A DNA stretch of 64,000 nt from Veillonellaceae bacterium. Lineage in GTDB: Bacteria; Bacillota_C; Negativicutes; UBA1444. Both the position numbers and the translations under genes were made by a program. Shown piece by piece: positions 36,585 through 46,086 of this stretch. Below the pieces are notes generated by a model that saw nothing but the letters and a program-made list of their open reading frames with translations, did not search any database and was not told the origin of the DNA. Numbering within the stretch: the stretch's first letter is position 1; every line of letters begins with the position of its first letter. The stretch covers positions 1 to 64,000 of the forward strand of contig JAAZNU010000030.1 of the NCBI GenBank assembly GCA_012798135.1, in the 5' to 3' direction.

Positions 36585-38110
36585 ACATTTTGCTGGTTGA
36601 TGATCACTCCGAAACTTGCGAAACCTTGGCGCGTTTTCTGACACGTTTGGGCTATGCTGTCAAGGTAACGAGCAATGGTAGTGAAGCCTTGCAGGAATAT
36701 GCCAGGGACGATTTTCCGTTGGTGATTTCCGATATCCGGATGCCCGGATTGTCGGGTATTGAGTTGTTGCAGGCGATAAAGCACTTGCCGGCAGGGCAAA
36801 ATACCGACGTGGTTCTGATGACCGGCCATGGCGGATTGGATACGGCAATTCAGGCCATGCGGTCAGGGGCTTATGATTATTTGCTGAAACCGGTCAATAT
36901 CGAGGAATTGGCGCTGGTGGCAGAACGGGTCGCGGAACATCAGAAATTGCGGCGGGAAAACTGCTATCTGCGCGAACATTTGGCGGACGAAGTCCAGGAA
37001 GCTACGGCGGCGACCCGGGACGAGATACAGCGACTGCGGACCGCCGTCCGCAGCGAAGCCGGGTTGGCGCAGTTTGGCGTTTTTTCGCCGCAAATGCGGC
37101 AAGTCACGCAGCGCTGTCTCCAATACCACCGGGATCGCTCCCTGCCGGTGCTGATCCAGGGCGAAACCGGCACTGGCAAGGAACTGCTGGCGCGATTGAT
37201 TCATTATGGAGAAGACGCTGCCATGGCCGGTCCGTTCGTCGATGTCAACTGCGCGGCGCTGACGCCGTCGCTGTTTGAAAGCGAACTGTTCGGCTATGCG
37301 GCCGGAAGTTTCACCGGCGGACTCGCCAAGGGGCGCAAGGGGAAATTGGATGCGGCGATGGGCGGAACCTTGTTTTTGGATGAAATCGGCGATATGCCCC
37401 CGGAATTGCAGGCAAAATTGCTGCGAGTCATTCAGGAACGCGAATTTTACCGGGTCGGCGGACTGGAGAAAATTCCGGCCGATGTGCGATTCATTTGCGC
37501 CACGCATGTGGATCTGCAACAACGGGTCCAAACCGGTCAGTTCCGGGAGGATCTGCTGTTCCGCCTGCGGGTCGGCACGGTCGTGGCGCCGCCGCTCCGG
37601 GAACGGCCGGAAGAAATATTGCCGTTGGCGAAAATGTTTTTGGCCGAATTTGCCAAGCAGAAAAAGAAACATTTCACCAGCATTAGCCGGGAAGTCGCGG
37701 ATTGTCTGATGAAGCACAACTGGCCGGGGAATGTCCGGGAACTGCGGAATGTGATTGAGGCGGCGGTGGTTTTATTTGATGATGAAATCCTGCGCGGGGA
37801 ACATTTGGTACTGCTGGAACCGCAACCCCGGAGGAAACCATCCGGCGAACAGTCAACCGTTTCAGCGCAAACGGAGAGCCCGCAATCGGACTCGGGTTTT
37901 GTGGCGCAGGCCGGCGCGGCCCGGGTTGAACTTCCGGATAACGCATTTCAGTTGGAAAAATTGCACTATGAAATTTTGCGCAAGGCGGTAAAGCGTTTCG
38001 ACGGGAATGTGACCCGCGCAGCCCAATATCTGGGGATTTCTCCCCGCACTCTGTCCTATCGCCTGAAAGCGATGGGGAAAGAATTCGGATTGGACGATGA
38101 AAAAACCTAA
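36581..38110 (+). CDS. NtrC-family sigma-54-dependent response regulator
   Basis: 509 aa. Receiver with Asp51 (VISDIRMPGLSG), AAA+ domain with Walker A GETGTGKE and Walker B GGTLFLDEIGD, arginine finger region FREDLLFRLRVG, and a Fis-type HTH (NVTRAAQYLGISPRTLSYRL). The loop that contacts sigma-54, normally GAFTGA, reads GSFTGG. The TTG start at 36581 follows GGGAGGATAAAGG. Its likely target is the -24/-12 promoter at 38297 in front of the next gene. A terminator closes the operon. Confidence 0.94.
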   Translation: MNILLVDDHSETCETLARFLTRLGYAVKVTSNGSEALQEYARDDFPLVISDIRMPGLSGIELLQAIKHLPAGQNTDVVLMTGHGGLDTAIQAMRSGAYDYLLKPVNIEELALVAERVAEHQKLRRENCYLREHLADEVQEATAATRDEIQRLRTAVRSEAGLAQFGVFSPQMRQVTQRCLQYHRDRSLPVLIQGETGTGKELLARLIHYGEDAAMAGPFVDVNCAALTPSLFESELFGYAAGSFTGGLAKGRKGKLDAAMGGTLFLDEIGDMPPELQAKLLRVIQEREFYRVGGLEKIPADVRFICATHVDLQQRVQTGQFREDLLFRLRVGTVVAPPLRERPEEILPLAKMFLAEFAKQKKKHFTSISREVADCLMKHNWPGNVRELRNVIEAAVVLFDDEILRGEHLVLLEPQPRRKPSGEQSTVSAQTESPQSDSGFVAQAGAARVELPDNAFQLEKLHYEILRKAVKRFDGNVTRAAQYLGISPRTLSYRLKAMGKEFGLDDEKT

Positions 38111-38155
38111 TTGCGACGAAAAGCAGCTAATCTGACGATATGGATACACCCCACC

Positions 38156-38185
38156 AAATGGTCGACCAAATGGTCGGCCATTTTT
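38156..38185 (+). terminator. Terminator of the kinase-regulator operon
   Basis: AAATGGTCGACCA / TGGTCGGCCATTT, a 13-bp stem with one G-T pair and a two-base loop, followed by T5. Confidence 0.8.
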
Positions 38186-38296
38186 ATTTCATCCTTCTTG
38201 GCAGCAATCATTATCCCGGAAAAATTTATGCGCTGTACCCTTGTGGTTGCTTTGCTTTCAGGCTCTCCCCGAATTTCACTCCCGGCGCCGTTTTAT

Positions 38297-38313
38297 TTGG
38301 CATGGCACTTGCA
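38297..38313 (+). promoter_or_regulatory. Sigma-54 (-24/-12) promoter of the chemoreceptor gene
   Basis: TTGGCATGGCACTTGCA matches the sigma-54 consensus YTGGCACGRNNNTTGCW at all but one defined base. GG (38299-38300) and GC (38311-38312) have the required spacing. It lies 74 bp before the chemoreceptor start and 187 bp after the sigma-54 activator gene. Confidence 0.82.
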
Positions 38314-38386
38314 ATTGGTCATAGCGATTGGCAAAAGCCATTTTCAAAGGATGGCGTCGATGCCGAATAAGGAGGAGGAGAGTAAT

Positions 38387-40102
38387 ATGGAGTTTCTGAA
38401 CAACACGAAGGTGGGGAAAAAACTCGCGATCCTGATTGCAGTGGCGTTTATCGCCTTGGCGGCCATGGCAGTGCTTGGCTATTATGAGCTGGAAAAGGCC
38501 AACCACAGTCTGGACATCATGTATGCGGAGCGACTGGTGCCGGTCGCACTAATGAATGACAACCGAAATCAGATACGGGCTGCAAGTGCCGATATTCTGG
38601 AACTGATGCTGACAACGGATGCCCAAAAAAATGAGAAATTGAAAAAGGAAATTGACAAACGAGGGGAAATCGCCAATAAAAACTTTGGAATCATTGAAAA
38701 ATTACCCATGGATGTTAAAGCCAAAGAATTGATGGGCAAAGTCAAGGATTCGCAAAAGGCTTATCAGAATGCCCGCGCCGAGGTCATCAATCTTTCCATG
38801 CAAAATAAAAATGGCGAAGCCTATGCGCAATATGTGCGGATTGTGGAACCGTTGATGGACACTTATGCGGATAATGTGCGTGATCTCGCCAACCACTATG
38901 ATTCATTGGCAAAAAAACTGGACGCTGAAACCAATGCGGACCAGCAGAAAGCCACAATCCTCATGAGCATATTTTTCGTAGTGACGGCCGCATTGCTTGC
39001 CGCCATCGGCTGGACCATTGCCCGGTCGATCACCAGGCCGTTGCAAGTCATTGTCGCAGCTTGCAATGATATGTCCGCAGGCATCTTTCTAGACAAAGCC
39101 CAAACGATTCACCGGAAAGACGAAATCGGTCAGTTGTCCGATGCCCTGGTGAATATGCGGCGGAGTGTGAATCATGTCATAAAGCAGGTCCATGAGTCGG
39201 CCGAACAAGTCGCGGCCTCTTCGGAAGAACTGACTGCCAGCGCCGAACAGTCCTCCCAGGCGGTAAACCAAGTGGCCGCCGCGATCAGCGGCGTGGCGGA
39301 AGGCGCGGGAAAGACGCTAACAGCCGCCGGCGAAACTTCGGCGATCGTCGAGCAAATGTCGGCCGGCATCCAGCAAATCGCCGCCAATACCAACCAGGTG
39401 GCGACGCATTCGGCGCAGGCCGCGGACAAGGCCCAAGAAGGGGATATCTCCGTCAACAAGGCGGTCAGCCAGATGGTCAGCATTGAGCAGACTGTGAATC
39501 ATTCCGCCAAGGTTGTCGCCAAGTTGGGCGAACGCTCCAAGGAAATCGGCCAGATCGTCAACACGATTTCCGGCATTGCCGGCCAGACCAATCTGCTGGC
39601 CCTCAACGCCGCCATCGAAGCGGCCCGGGCCGGTGAACAGGGCCGGGGATTTGCCGTAGTGGCCGAAGAAGTCCGGAAATTGGCGGAGCAGTCGCAAGAC
39701 GCGGCCAAACAGATCGCCAATCTGATCGGCGAAATCCAGGGCGACACCGATAAAGCCGTGGTCGCCATGGATGAAGGAACTCGGGAAGTCAAGGTCGGCA
39801 GTGAAGTGGTGACCGCCGCCGGACAGGCATTCAAGGAAATTACCGGACTGATCCTGCAAGTGTCGGACCAGGTGCGGGAAATTTCCGCCGCCATTCAGCA
39901 GATGGCCAGCGGGACCCAGCAGATTGTGTCGTCGGTGAAGGAAATCGACAGCCTGAGCAAAACCGCCGCCGGTGAAACGCAGACCGTGTCGGCCGCCACG
40001 GAAGAACAGTCGGCATCAATCGAAGAAATCGCTTCTTCAAGCCAAGCGCTGGCGAAACTGGCGCAGGATCTGCAAGCCGCCGTTAACAAATTCCGGATTT
40101 GA
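38387..40102 (+). CDS. Methyl-accepting chemotaxis protein
   Basis: 571 aa. Start ATG 38387 behind AAGGAGGAGGAG; the frame is open to 38111 but begins across a terminator and a promoter. Membrane helix 11-31, four-helix-bundle sensor, membrane helix about 188-210, HAMP, signalling domain with [19 protein letters not shown]. Close paralogue of the receptor at 16301. Transcribed from the sigma-54 promoter at 38297. The REC-HD-GYP gene follows 27 nt later, so receptor and c-di-GMP phosphodiesterase are probably made together. Confidence 0.95.
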   Translation: MEFLNNTKVGKKLAILIAVAFIALAAMAVLGYYELEKANHSLDIMYAERLVPVALMNDNRNQIRAASADILELMLTTDAQKNEKLKKEIDKRGEIANKNFGIIEKLPMDVKAKELMGKVKDSQKAYQNARAEVINLSMQNKNGEAYAQYVRIVEPLMDTYADNVRDLANHYDSLAKKLDAETNADQQKATILMSIFFVVTAALLAAIGWTIARSITRPLQVIVAACNDMSAGIFLDKAQTIHRKDEIGQLSDALVNMRRSVNHVIKQVHESAEQVAASSEELTASAEQSSQAVNQVAAAISGVAEGAGKTLTAAGETSAIVEQMSAGIQQIAANTNQVATHSAQAADKAQEGDISVNKAVSQMVSIEQTVNHSAKVVAKLGERSKEIGQIVNTISGIAGQTNLLALNAAIEAARAGEQGRGFAVVAEEVRKLAEQSQDAAKQIANLIGEIQGDTDKAVVAMDEGTREVKVGSEVVTAAGQAFKEITGLILQVSDQVREISAAIQQMASGTQQIVSSVKEIDSLSKTAAGETQTVSAATEEQSASIEEIASSSQALAKLAQDLQAAVNKFRI

Positions 40103-40129
40103 CCCGGATTTTTCAGGGGAGGGTAGCAC

Positions 40130-41224
40130 ATGCTTAATGCAACCAGGACACCGACAGTAAAAAAGGCTGAAATCCTGGTAGTGGACGATGAACCGGCGAA
40201 TTTGCAACTGCTGGCCGGGATTTTGAATTCTTATGGACATAAGGTGCGAATTGCCGCCACTGGCGAAATGGCGCTGCGCAGCATGTGCTTTACTCCTCCT
40301 GAATTGGTCCTTTTGGACGTATGTTTGCCGGACCTGGATGGCTATGAAGTATGCCGCCGGATAAAAGCCAATTCTTTATATACGCATATTCCGGTTTTAT
40401 TCGTCACGGCGTTGTCCGCACTGGAGGAAAAAGTAAAAGCTTTTGACAGCGGCGCCATCGATTACATCACCAAACCTTTTCACATTCCAGAGATTTTGGC
40501 TCGGATTACGGCTCATCTAAAAATGAGCCGCCACCAAAGCAAATTGAATGAACAACAATGTCACCAGAATATTATGTTGCAACGGCAGGCGGATCAATTG
40601 TCGCGGGCCCAGGGAGCGATCGTTTTTGCCATGGCTCAATTGGCGGAAGCGCGTGATCCTGATATTCATGAGCATTTGGAACGAGTTCGCAGTCTATGCA
40701 AATTGCTGGCGCAAGGCTTGCGGGATCGTGACGTCGCCAATGAATCTGTGCCGGAATACTTTATCGACCACTTACATCAAATCAGTGCATTGCACGATAT
40801 CGGCAAGACCTATATTCCGGACAAAGTGCTGCTTAAGCCCGCTAAATTAACGGACGAGGAAAAGAGTATTGTCAGAGGGCACGTCACCTTTGGAGCACAG
40901 ATACTCGAAAGAATCTGCAGCGTCTATCCAACTGAAATCTTGAAAATGGCGATTGATGTCGCTAAATTTCATCATGAAAAATGGGACGGGAGCGGCTATC
41001 CCGAGGGGCTGGCTGAAAAAAACATCCCCTTATCGGCCCGAATCATGGGGATCGTGGATGTGTACGATGCGATCCGTTCCCGGCGTTGCTACAAAGAGGC
41101 GTTGCCGCACGAGGTAGCCATGGCGGCGGTCATTGCCGGACGGGGAAGCGATTTTGATCCGGAGTTGGTGGACATATTTGTGCAGCTGGCAGAAAAAATA
41201 TGTGAAATATATGGGGAAAGTTAA
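40130..41224 (+). CDS. REC-HD-GYP response regulator (c-di-GMP phosphodiesterase)
   Basis: 364 aa. Receiver with Asp63 (LVLLDVCLPDLDG) and an HD-GYP domain (about 165-360) with LHDIGKTYIPDKVL, GAQILERI, FHHEKWDGSGYPEGL and DVYDAIRS. All metal ligands are present, including the HisHis pair. RpfG-type: hydrolyses c-di-GMP when phosphorylated. It is probably co-transcribed with the chemoreceptor upstream and driven by sigma-54. GGGAGGG precedes the ATG. Confidence 0.94.
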   Translation: MLNATRTPTVKKAEILVVDDEPANLQLLAGILNSYGHKVRIAATGEMALRSMCFTPPELVLLDVCLPDLDGYEVCRRIKANSLYTHIPVLFVTALSALEEKVKAFDSGAIDYITKPFHIPEILARITAHLKMSRHQSKLNEQQCHQNIMLQRQADQLSRAQGAIVFAMAQLAEARDPDIHEHLERVRSLCKLLAQGLRDRDVANESVPEYFIDHLHQISALHDIGKTYIPDKVLLKPAKLTDEEKSIVRGHVTFGAQILERICSVYPTEILKMAIDVAKFHHEKWDGSGYPEGLAEKNIPLSARIMGIVDVYDAIRSRRCYKEALPHEVAMAAVIAGRGSDFDPELVDIFVQLAEKICEIYGES

Positions 41225-41392
41225 CATATTATCAAGTCGGTATAATAAAGATCAAAGGAAATTATAAATAATTAGCAGAATATTCGTAATTGGGGGCAGG
41301 AAAATAAAATTTGTCGCAGAATAATTAAAAGTACACTCGAAAAATAAGTAAGTCTCGTCCGAGAGGAGGGGAGTCAAGCAAGAGAGCAAAAT

Positions 41393-43420
41393 ATGTCGGC
41401 GGAAGTGCATGAACTGTTGCGGGAACAGGAAGCGCTGGCGGCCGAGAAAATCATTTTTGACGATTTGTTTGAAAATGCCCCGGTCGGCTACGTCGTCCTC
41501 GGCTCGGACGGGCAGATTCGACAGTTGAATCCAGCCGGTTCCATCCTGCTTGGGGAGGAAAATCACCGGCTTTGCGGTCTGTGGTTTGACGGCTTTGTTT
41601 CCGAGCCGGATCGTTCAGAATACAATGCGTTTCTGCAGCGCATCTTTCAAAGCTCCGGCCGGGAATCCTGCGAGATCGGCATCAATAACCGGCAAGACCG
41701 GTTGTTGTTTGTGTCCCTGGAAGGGTCTGCCACCCGGGACCTGCAGGAATGTTGCCTGATGATGCGGGATGTGACGGAATCCCGCATCGTGAAACAGTCG
41801 ATGGTGTTCAATGAATCGAAGTATCGCACGCTGTTTGAAAATCTGAATGTCGGGTTCAGTTACCATCTGTTGCAGAAGGATGCTGACGGACAAATCCTCG
41901 ATTCGGTCATTTTGGAGGCCAATCCCGTCTATGCCGAGATGCTGGGGCGTCCACTGTCCGAACTGATCGGCCGCAAAAAGAGCGAGGTCGGCCTGTTCAG
42001 CCTGACGGCGGATTTCGATTGGCGGCCGTTGTATCAACGTAGCGTATCCGCCGGGCAACCGGTGACGTTCGAATATTATTGCAAGCATCTGAAGCAATGG
42101 TTTCTGATTATGGCCTTTGTGCCGTCGCCGCAACATTTGGCGTTTATCTATCTGGACACCACGGAAAAGAAGCAGAAGGAACAGCTGGCCATCGAGACGG
42201 AAAGACGGTACCGATCGCTAGTCTGCGAAGCCAACGCGATTATTATGATTTTGAACAGCAAAGGCGACATTTCATTCATGAACGATTATGGCCTCTCCTT
42301 CTTCGGTTATCGCAGCGAGGAACTGATCGGCCAAAGCGTTTTCGGCCCGATCATTCGCCTGGATCGCGATAAACAGCAGGATATCCGGAAGTTGTTTGCG
42401 ATTTTCAAGATGAAAATCAAACGGCATCACCGGGGCATGATCGAAAGCCTTACCCGCCAGGGACAGCGAGTTTTGGTGGATTGGACAGTGCAAGAGTGTC
42501 AGGATTTTACCGGTGATGAAGCCCGGTTCGTGGCAGTGGGCATAGATGCCATCGATGCCCGGAAAAACCAGCGGGAAGTTGAGAAACATCTGGACCGGCA
42601 ACGGCGGTGGAATCTGTTCAATGACGGGATCAGCCGTCGTTTGTCCCATTCGGAACTGATCGGTGCTGCCCGGCAGTTGGGCATTGTTCTTTCGCCGCCA
42701 TATGTGGTGGGGTTGCTGGAGATCGACCGGGAGGTCAAAGCACCCGGGGGGGCCGGCCGGGAAGTCGTGGATTGGCAGAGCAAGCAGGATGGGATCACTG
42801 AAGCCTTGCAGCCGTGGGAAGCCGGGGCGGCCTGGAAAACACGCGATGGAATCGCGGTGGTTCGCTCGTTTCCCGATGCAGCCGACAAAATGAACGCGAA
42901 ATTGGCCCGGACGATCGCCGAAGAAATGTCGAAGCGGGCTGTTCAGTTCGGTGCAAAGACAAACGGCGTGCGGGTCGGCTGTGCGCATTCGACCCATCCG
43001 ATGCAGTCGATTGCGGAACTGTATGAACAGGCCTATGCGGCGTTGTCTTTCGGTCCGGTACTCAGCGCGGCGAACCGGTTGCATCATTGGGATGACCTTG
43101 GTTTCTACCAGTTCATTGTAAAAGATTTGCATACCGGAATGGCCCAGCAATTCGTGGAGGATCAGTTGGGGCCGTTGTTGCAGATGAACCGGTCCGGCGC
43201 CAGAGAGGAGCTACTGGACACGCTCCGCGAAATTGTGTCGGGCCATTCCGCCCAAGTGATTACGGAACGACTGCACATTCACCGGCAGACGCTGGTGTTC
43301 CGTAAGAAGGGGTTGGAGAAAATTCTTGACGTGGACCTGGATTCCGCGGAAGTAGTTCTGAATATCGCCATTGCCCTCAAAATGATGTCAATGACGGAAA
43401 AGGAATATCCGCACGGCTGA
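41393..43420 (+). CDS. PAS-array regulator with PucR-type HTH
   Basis: 675 aa. PAS domains at about 20-130 (APVGYVVLGSDGQIRQLNPAG), 140-265 and 275-395 (IIMILNSKGDISFMNDYGLSFFGY), a CdaR-like middle (400-590), and a PucR HTH (ITERLHIHRQTLVFRKKGLEKIL). The ribosome site is poor for ATG 41393; AGGAGGGG is 22 nt away. It resembles the broken gene at 43861 closely, including the NDYGLSFFGF/Y motif, so the two are probably tandem duplicates. A terminator follows. Confidence 0.87.
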   Translation: MSAEVHELLREQEALAAEKIIFDDLFENAPVGYVVLGSDGQIRQLNPAGSILLGEENHRLCGLWFDGFVSEPDRSEYNAFLQRIFQSSGRESCEIGINNRQDRLLFVSLEGSATRDLQECCLMMRDVTESRIVKQSMVFNESKYRTLFENLNVGFSYHLLQKDADGQILDSVILEANPVYAEMLGRPLSELIGRKKSEVGLFSLTADFDWRPLYQRSVSAGQPVTFEYYCKHLKQWFLIMAFVPSPQHLAFIYLDTTEKKQKEQLAIETERRYRSLVCEANAIIMILNSKGDISFMNDYGLSFFGYRSEELIGQSVFGPIIRLDRDKQQDIRKLFAIFKMKIKRHHRGMIESLTRQGQRVLVDWTVQECQDFTGDEARFVAVGIDAIDARKNQREVEKHLDRQRRWNLFNDGISRRLSHSELIGAARQLGIVLSPPYVVGLLEIDREVKAPGGAGREVVDWQSKQDGITEALQPWEAGAAWKTRDGIAVVRSFPDAADKMNAKLARTIAEEMSKRAVQFGAKTNGVRVGCAHSTHPMQSIAELYEQAYAALSFGPVLSAANRLHHWDDLGFYQFIVKDLHTGMAQQFVEDQLGPLLQMNRSGAREELLDTLREIVSGHSAQVITERLHIHRQTLVFRKKGLEKILDVDLDSAEVVLNIAIALKMMSMTEKEYPHG

Positions 43421-43423
43421 CGG

Positions 43424-43466
43424 CGGGACGGTATTATTGCGAATGGATAATATCGCCCCGTTTTTT
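43424..43466 (+). terminator. Terminator of the PAS-PucR gene
   Basis: CGGGACGGTATTATT / GATAATATCGCCCCG, with one A-C mismatch and two wobble pairs, followed by T6. Confidence 0.75.
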
Positions 43467-43569
43467 ATCAGTTCTTTTATTGAATATTACGAAGGGAGCG
43501 ACGATTTGTTTAAAGAATTTTCTCCATTGCGGCGACAAACAAAGTCGACCAGAGGAGGAGGGGCTATGA

Positions 43570-43791
43570 ATGATCGAAGTTGCAGCGCCTCGCAGCGGGA
43601 AAATTCGGGAGATTATGGTGGGAGTCGGTGACGGAGTTCGTCACAATCAGGAACTGTTGATCATCGAGTCCCCTGAACTGAGCACACTGATTCTGGCGCC
43701 GGAAACCGGCGTGGTGGAACGCTTGTACGTCACCGAGGGCGAACAGGTCAAAACCGGACAATTATTGGCATGGATTGGCATTTCGCGGTAG
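43570..43791 (+). CDS. Stand-alone biotinyl/lipoyl-like domain lacking the lysine
   Basis: 73 aa. The fold of biotin/lipoyl carriers is clear: VAAPRSGKIREIMVGVGDGV, then the hairpin, APETGVVERLYVTEGEQVKTGQLLAWI. In the hairpin, where carriers have Glu-Ala-Met-Lys, this protein has ESPEL, with Glu36 at the lysine position, so it cannot carry biotin or lipoate. AGGAGGAGGGG precedes the ATG. Such lysine-free domains are known as scaffold parts in efflux adaptors, but here it stands alone between two PAS-PucR genes. Its job is unknown. Confidence 0.75.
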   Translation: MIEVAAPRSGKIREIMVGVGDGVRHNQELLIIESPELSTLILAPETGVVERLYVTEGEQVKTGQLLAWIGISR

Positions 43792-43860
43792 ATTGACGAT
43801 TTTCGGCATTAAGCGGAATTTCCTTCGACTTTAACCGTCATGGATAAGGAGGGTATTCTG

Positions 43861-45306
43861 GTGAACGAATTCGCTCTACACGAAGGATCCCTGGCAAATG
43901 TGTCCCTGCTGCAAGAACAGGTGCGGCAGATTCGGGCTGGATTGGTGGCGGAAATAGAGAGAAACTCCCAAGTGTTCGGCTGTTATATGGTGTTTGACCG
44001 CCAGGGAGCCATTTGCTACATGAATTTGGAAGGCCTCAACTCATTTCACCTGGAAACGCTGCGGCAACAGGGCTGGCGCTTAGCCTTTCCAGAGCCCGAA
44101 GACGCCGCCGTGTTCCGCAAATGTCTGGACCGGGCCTTTGCCGGCGGCAACCAGGAGCATTGCGAAGTGCGACTGCAAGGAAGCGAGGGCCAGGTCAAAT
44201 GGGTCAGGCTGGAATGCAAGACCGGGCGTGACCGGGAACAATGTCATGCCGTTCTTTCGGATATCACGGCCCAGCGGCGTGAAGAAGCTTACCTGGCTGC
44301 CAATGAAATGAAATATCGATCTCTATTTGCCAATATGAGTACCGCTTTTAGCTATCATAAGGTTATTCGCGGCAATCGGGAGGAGGCCTGCGAACCGGTC
44401 TTACTGGATGCCAATGATGCCTTCGGCCTGATGATGGGCTTGCCGGTCCATGAAATCATCGGCAAGAACTCCAGCGAGATGAATTTAACGGGCCATGCTC
44501 CCACCATCAATTGGCAGCGGCTTTGCCAGGATGTGGGCATTGGGCGGCAACCGGCCTGCTTTGAATATTATGATAAAAATCTCGGACGCTGGCTGTCCGT
44601 GATTGCCTACAGTCCGGCAGCCGAACACATGGCGCTGGTCTATGTCGATATCAGCAAGACCAAAGCCGAAGAGCAGTCCGGCGCCAGTCGGGAATTCCAG
44701 TATCGCAACCTGATTCAGGGCGCGGATGTGATCATGATGATTCTCAACGAGCGTGCCGAAGTAACGTTTATTAATGATTATGGACTTTCCTTCTTCGGAT
44801 TTACCTCATCGGAGTTGTTATCCCGTTCCATTTTTGAAACGATTGCTCCGTCCTTTGATTTGACAGGGCAGCATCGGCAAGCGGCGCTGGAAAGGTTCAA
44901 GGGCGTCAAGACGGAGGGTCAACGACGGAATATCCAGGAAAACTTGACCCGCTCGGGCCGCCGGGTCTGGGTGGATTGGACGAATCACACTCTGCAGGAC
45001 CCCAAAACCGGCGAACAGATGGTGATTTGCGTTGGCGTGGATGTGACGGACAGCAAACGTTCCGAACAGGAAGCCATGCGACGTCACAAGCAGCAGCGCC
45101 AGACGGATTTTCTGAATGAAGCCGTCCGACGGGGAATGGGCGTGACGGAATGGATGAATGCGGCCCAACTGTTGGGCATCGAACTTAAGCCGCCCCTGGT
45201 GCTGTCCCTGCTGGAGATCCCGGCATCGTATCTTTCGCCCGGCGTTTCGGAACAGGACCGGATTGAGCGCCAGTATGCCCTGGACAGTTTGATCGAGACA
45301 CTGTAA
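43861..45306 (+). CDS. PAS-PucR regulator, first part (internal stop)
   Basis: 481 aa up to an in-frame TAA at 45304-45306. PAS domains near 20-120 (VFDRQGAICYMNLEG), 140-270, and 280-400 (MILNERAEVTFINDYGLSFFGF). The CdaR-like part begins (AAQLLGIELKPPLVLSLLEI) and stops inside it. The same frame continues to 45924. A CAA-to-TAA change would give this. GTG 43861 has AAGGAGGG 7 nt upstream, better than ATG 43840. Without its HTH this product is probably non-functional. Confidence 0.75.
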   Translation: MNEFALHEGSLANVSLLQEQVRQIRAGLVAEIERNSQVFGCYMVFDRQGAICYMNLEGLNSFHLETLRQQGWRLAFPEPEDAAVFRKCLDRAFAGGNQEHCEVRLQGSEGQVKWVRLECKTGRDREQCHAVLSDITAQRREEAYLAANEMKYRSLFANMSTAFSYHKVIRGNREEACEPVLLDANDAFGLMMGLPVHEIIGKNSSEMNLTGHAPTINWQRLCQDVGIGRQPACFEYYDKNLGRWLSVIAYSPAAEHMALVYVDISKTKAEEQSGASREFQYRNLIQGADVIMMILNERAEVTFINDYGLSFFGFTSSELLSRSIFETIAPSFDLTGQHRQAALERFKGVKTEGQRRNIQENLTRSGRRVWVDWTNHTLQDPKTGEQMVICVGVDVTDSKRSEQEAMRRHKQQRQTDFLNEAVRRGMGVTEWMNAAQLLGIELKPPLVLSLLEIPASYLSPGVSEQDRIERQYALDSLIETL

Positions 45307-45924
45307 TATGTCGGCGCCGGACTGACCTGGCAAGCTGCCGACGGAATTGCCGTCCTGCGGTCGATTGCCGAGAAGCGGACGGGCAAGATCATGCAGCAGT
45401 CCCAAACAGTCGCCGCAGAAATCGTGGGAACCGTTTCCCGCTATTGGCAGGGGATACCTTTGCGGGTCGGCATTTCCCGCCTTTCGATTCAGACCCAGAA
45501 CCTTGGCGAAATGTATGCCCAAGCCCAGGCGGCGATCACTTACGGCCCGATACTCCATCCGGATCGTCCGGTCCATTTCTGGCATGATCTGGGTTGCTTT
45601 CAGTTTGTGTTGAACGACTTGGGCTCAGACCGGGCTCAGCGATTTGTACGGGACAGTCTGGGGACCTTGGCGCGCGATACCGTTGCCGGCGAGCCGGGCG
45701 AATTGCTGCGGACCTTGCAGGAATTGCTGAGCGGCGAATCGGCCCAGGTGATTGCCCACAAGTTAAATATTCATCCGCAAACCGTCGCGTTCCGCAAAAA
45801 GAAAATCGAACGTGCGCTCAATGTCGATCTGGACGCCATGGAAGTGCGGCTGAGGCTGACAATCGCCGTGCGCATGCTATCTTTTATGGAGAAAAATTTA
45901 AAAATGGCGAATCTGGTGGTATAG
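45307..45924 (+). pseudogene. PAS-PucR regulator, HTH part after the internal stop
   Basis: The frame of the preceding gene continues without a shift: YVGAGLTWQAADGIAVLRSI matches the corresponding part of the 41393 protein. It ends with the PucR HTH (IAHKLNIHPQTVAFRKKKIERAL). An ATG at 45391 could start a 177-aa product but has no good ribosome site. Read together with the previous entry, the full gene would be about 688 aa. Confidence 0.7.
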
Positions 45925-45939
45925 ACGGCGTCGAATGGG

Positions 45940-45980
45940 GCCGGTTTTATCGAAAAACGATAAAACCGGCTCTGTTTTAT
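45940..45980 (+). terminator. Terminator after the broken PAS-PucR gene
   Basis: A perfect 13-bp stem, GCCGGTTTTATCG / CGATAAAACCGGC, with a 5-nt loop, followed by a T-rich stretch. Confidence 0.88.
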
Positions 45981-46086
45981 TTCGGAAAACTATCCTGCGC
46001 AGAGAATGCAGAATTTCCGGTTTATGAGAAAATGAAAAAGGAAGGTGGGAGAACCCAAAGACGCGTGCTGAAAAGAGGGGATAAAA

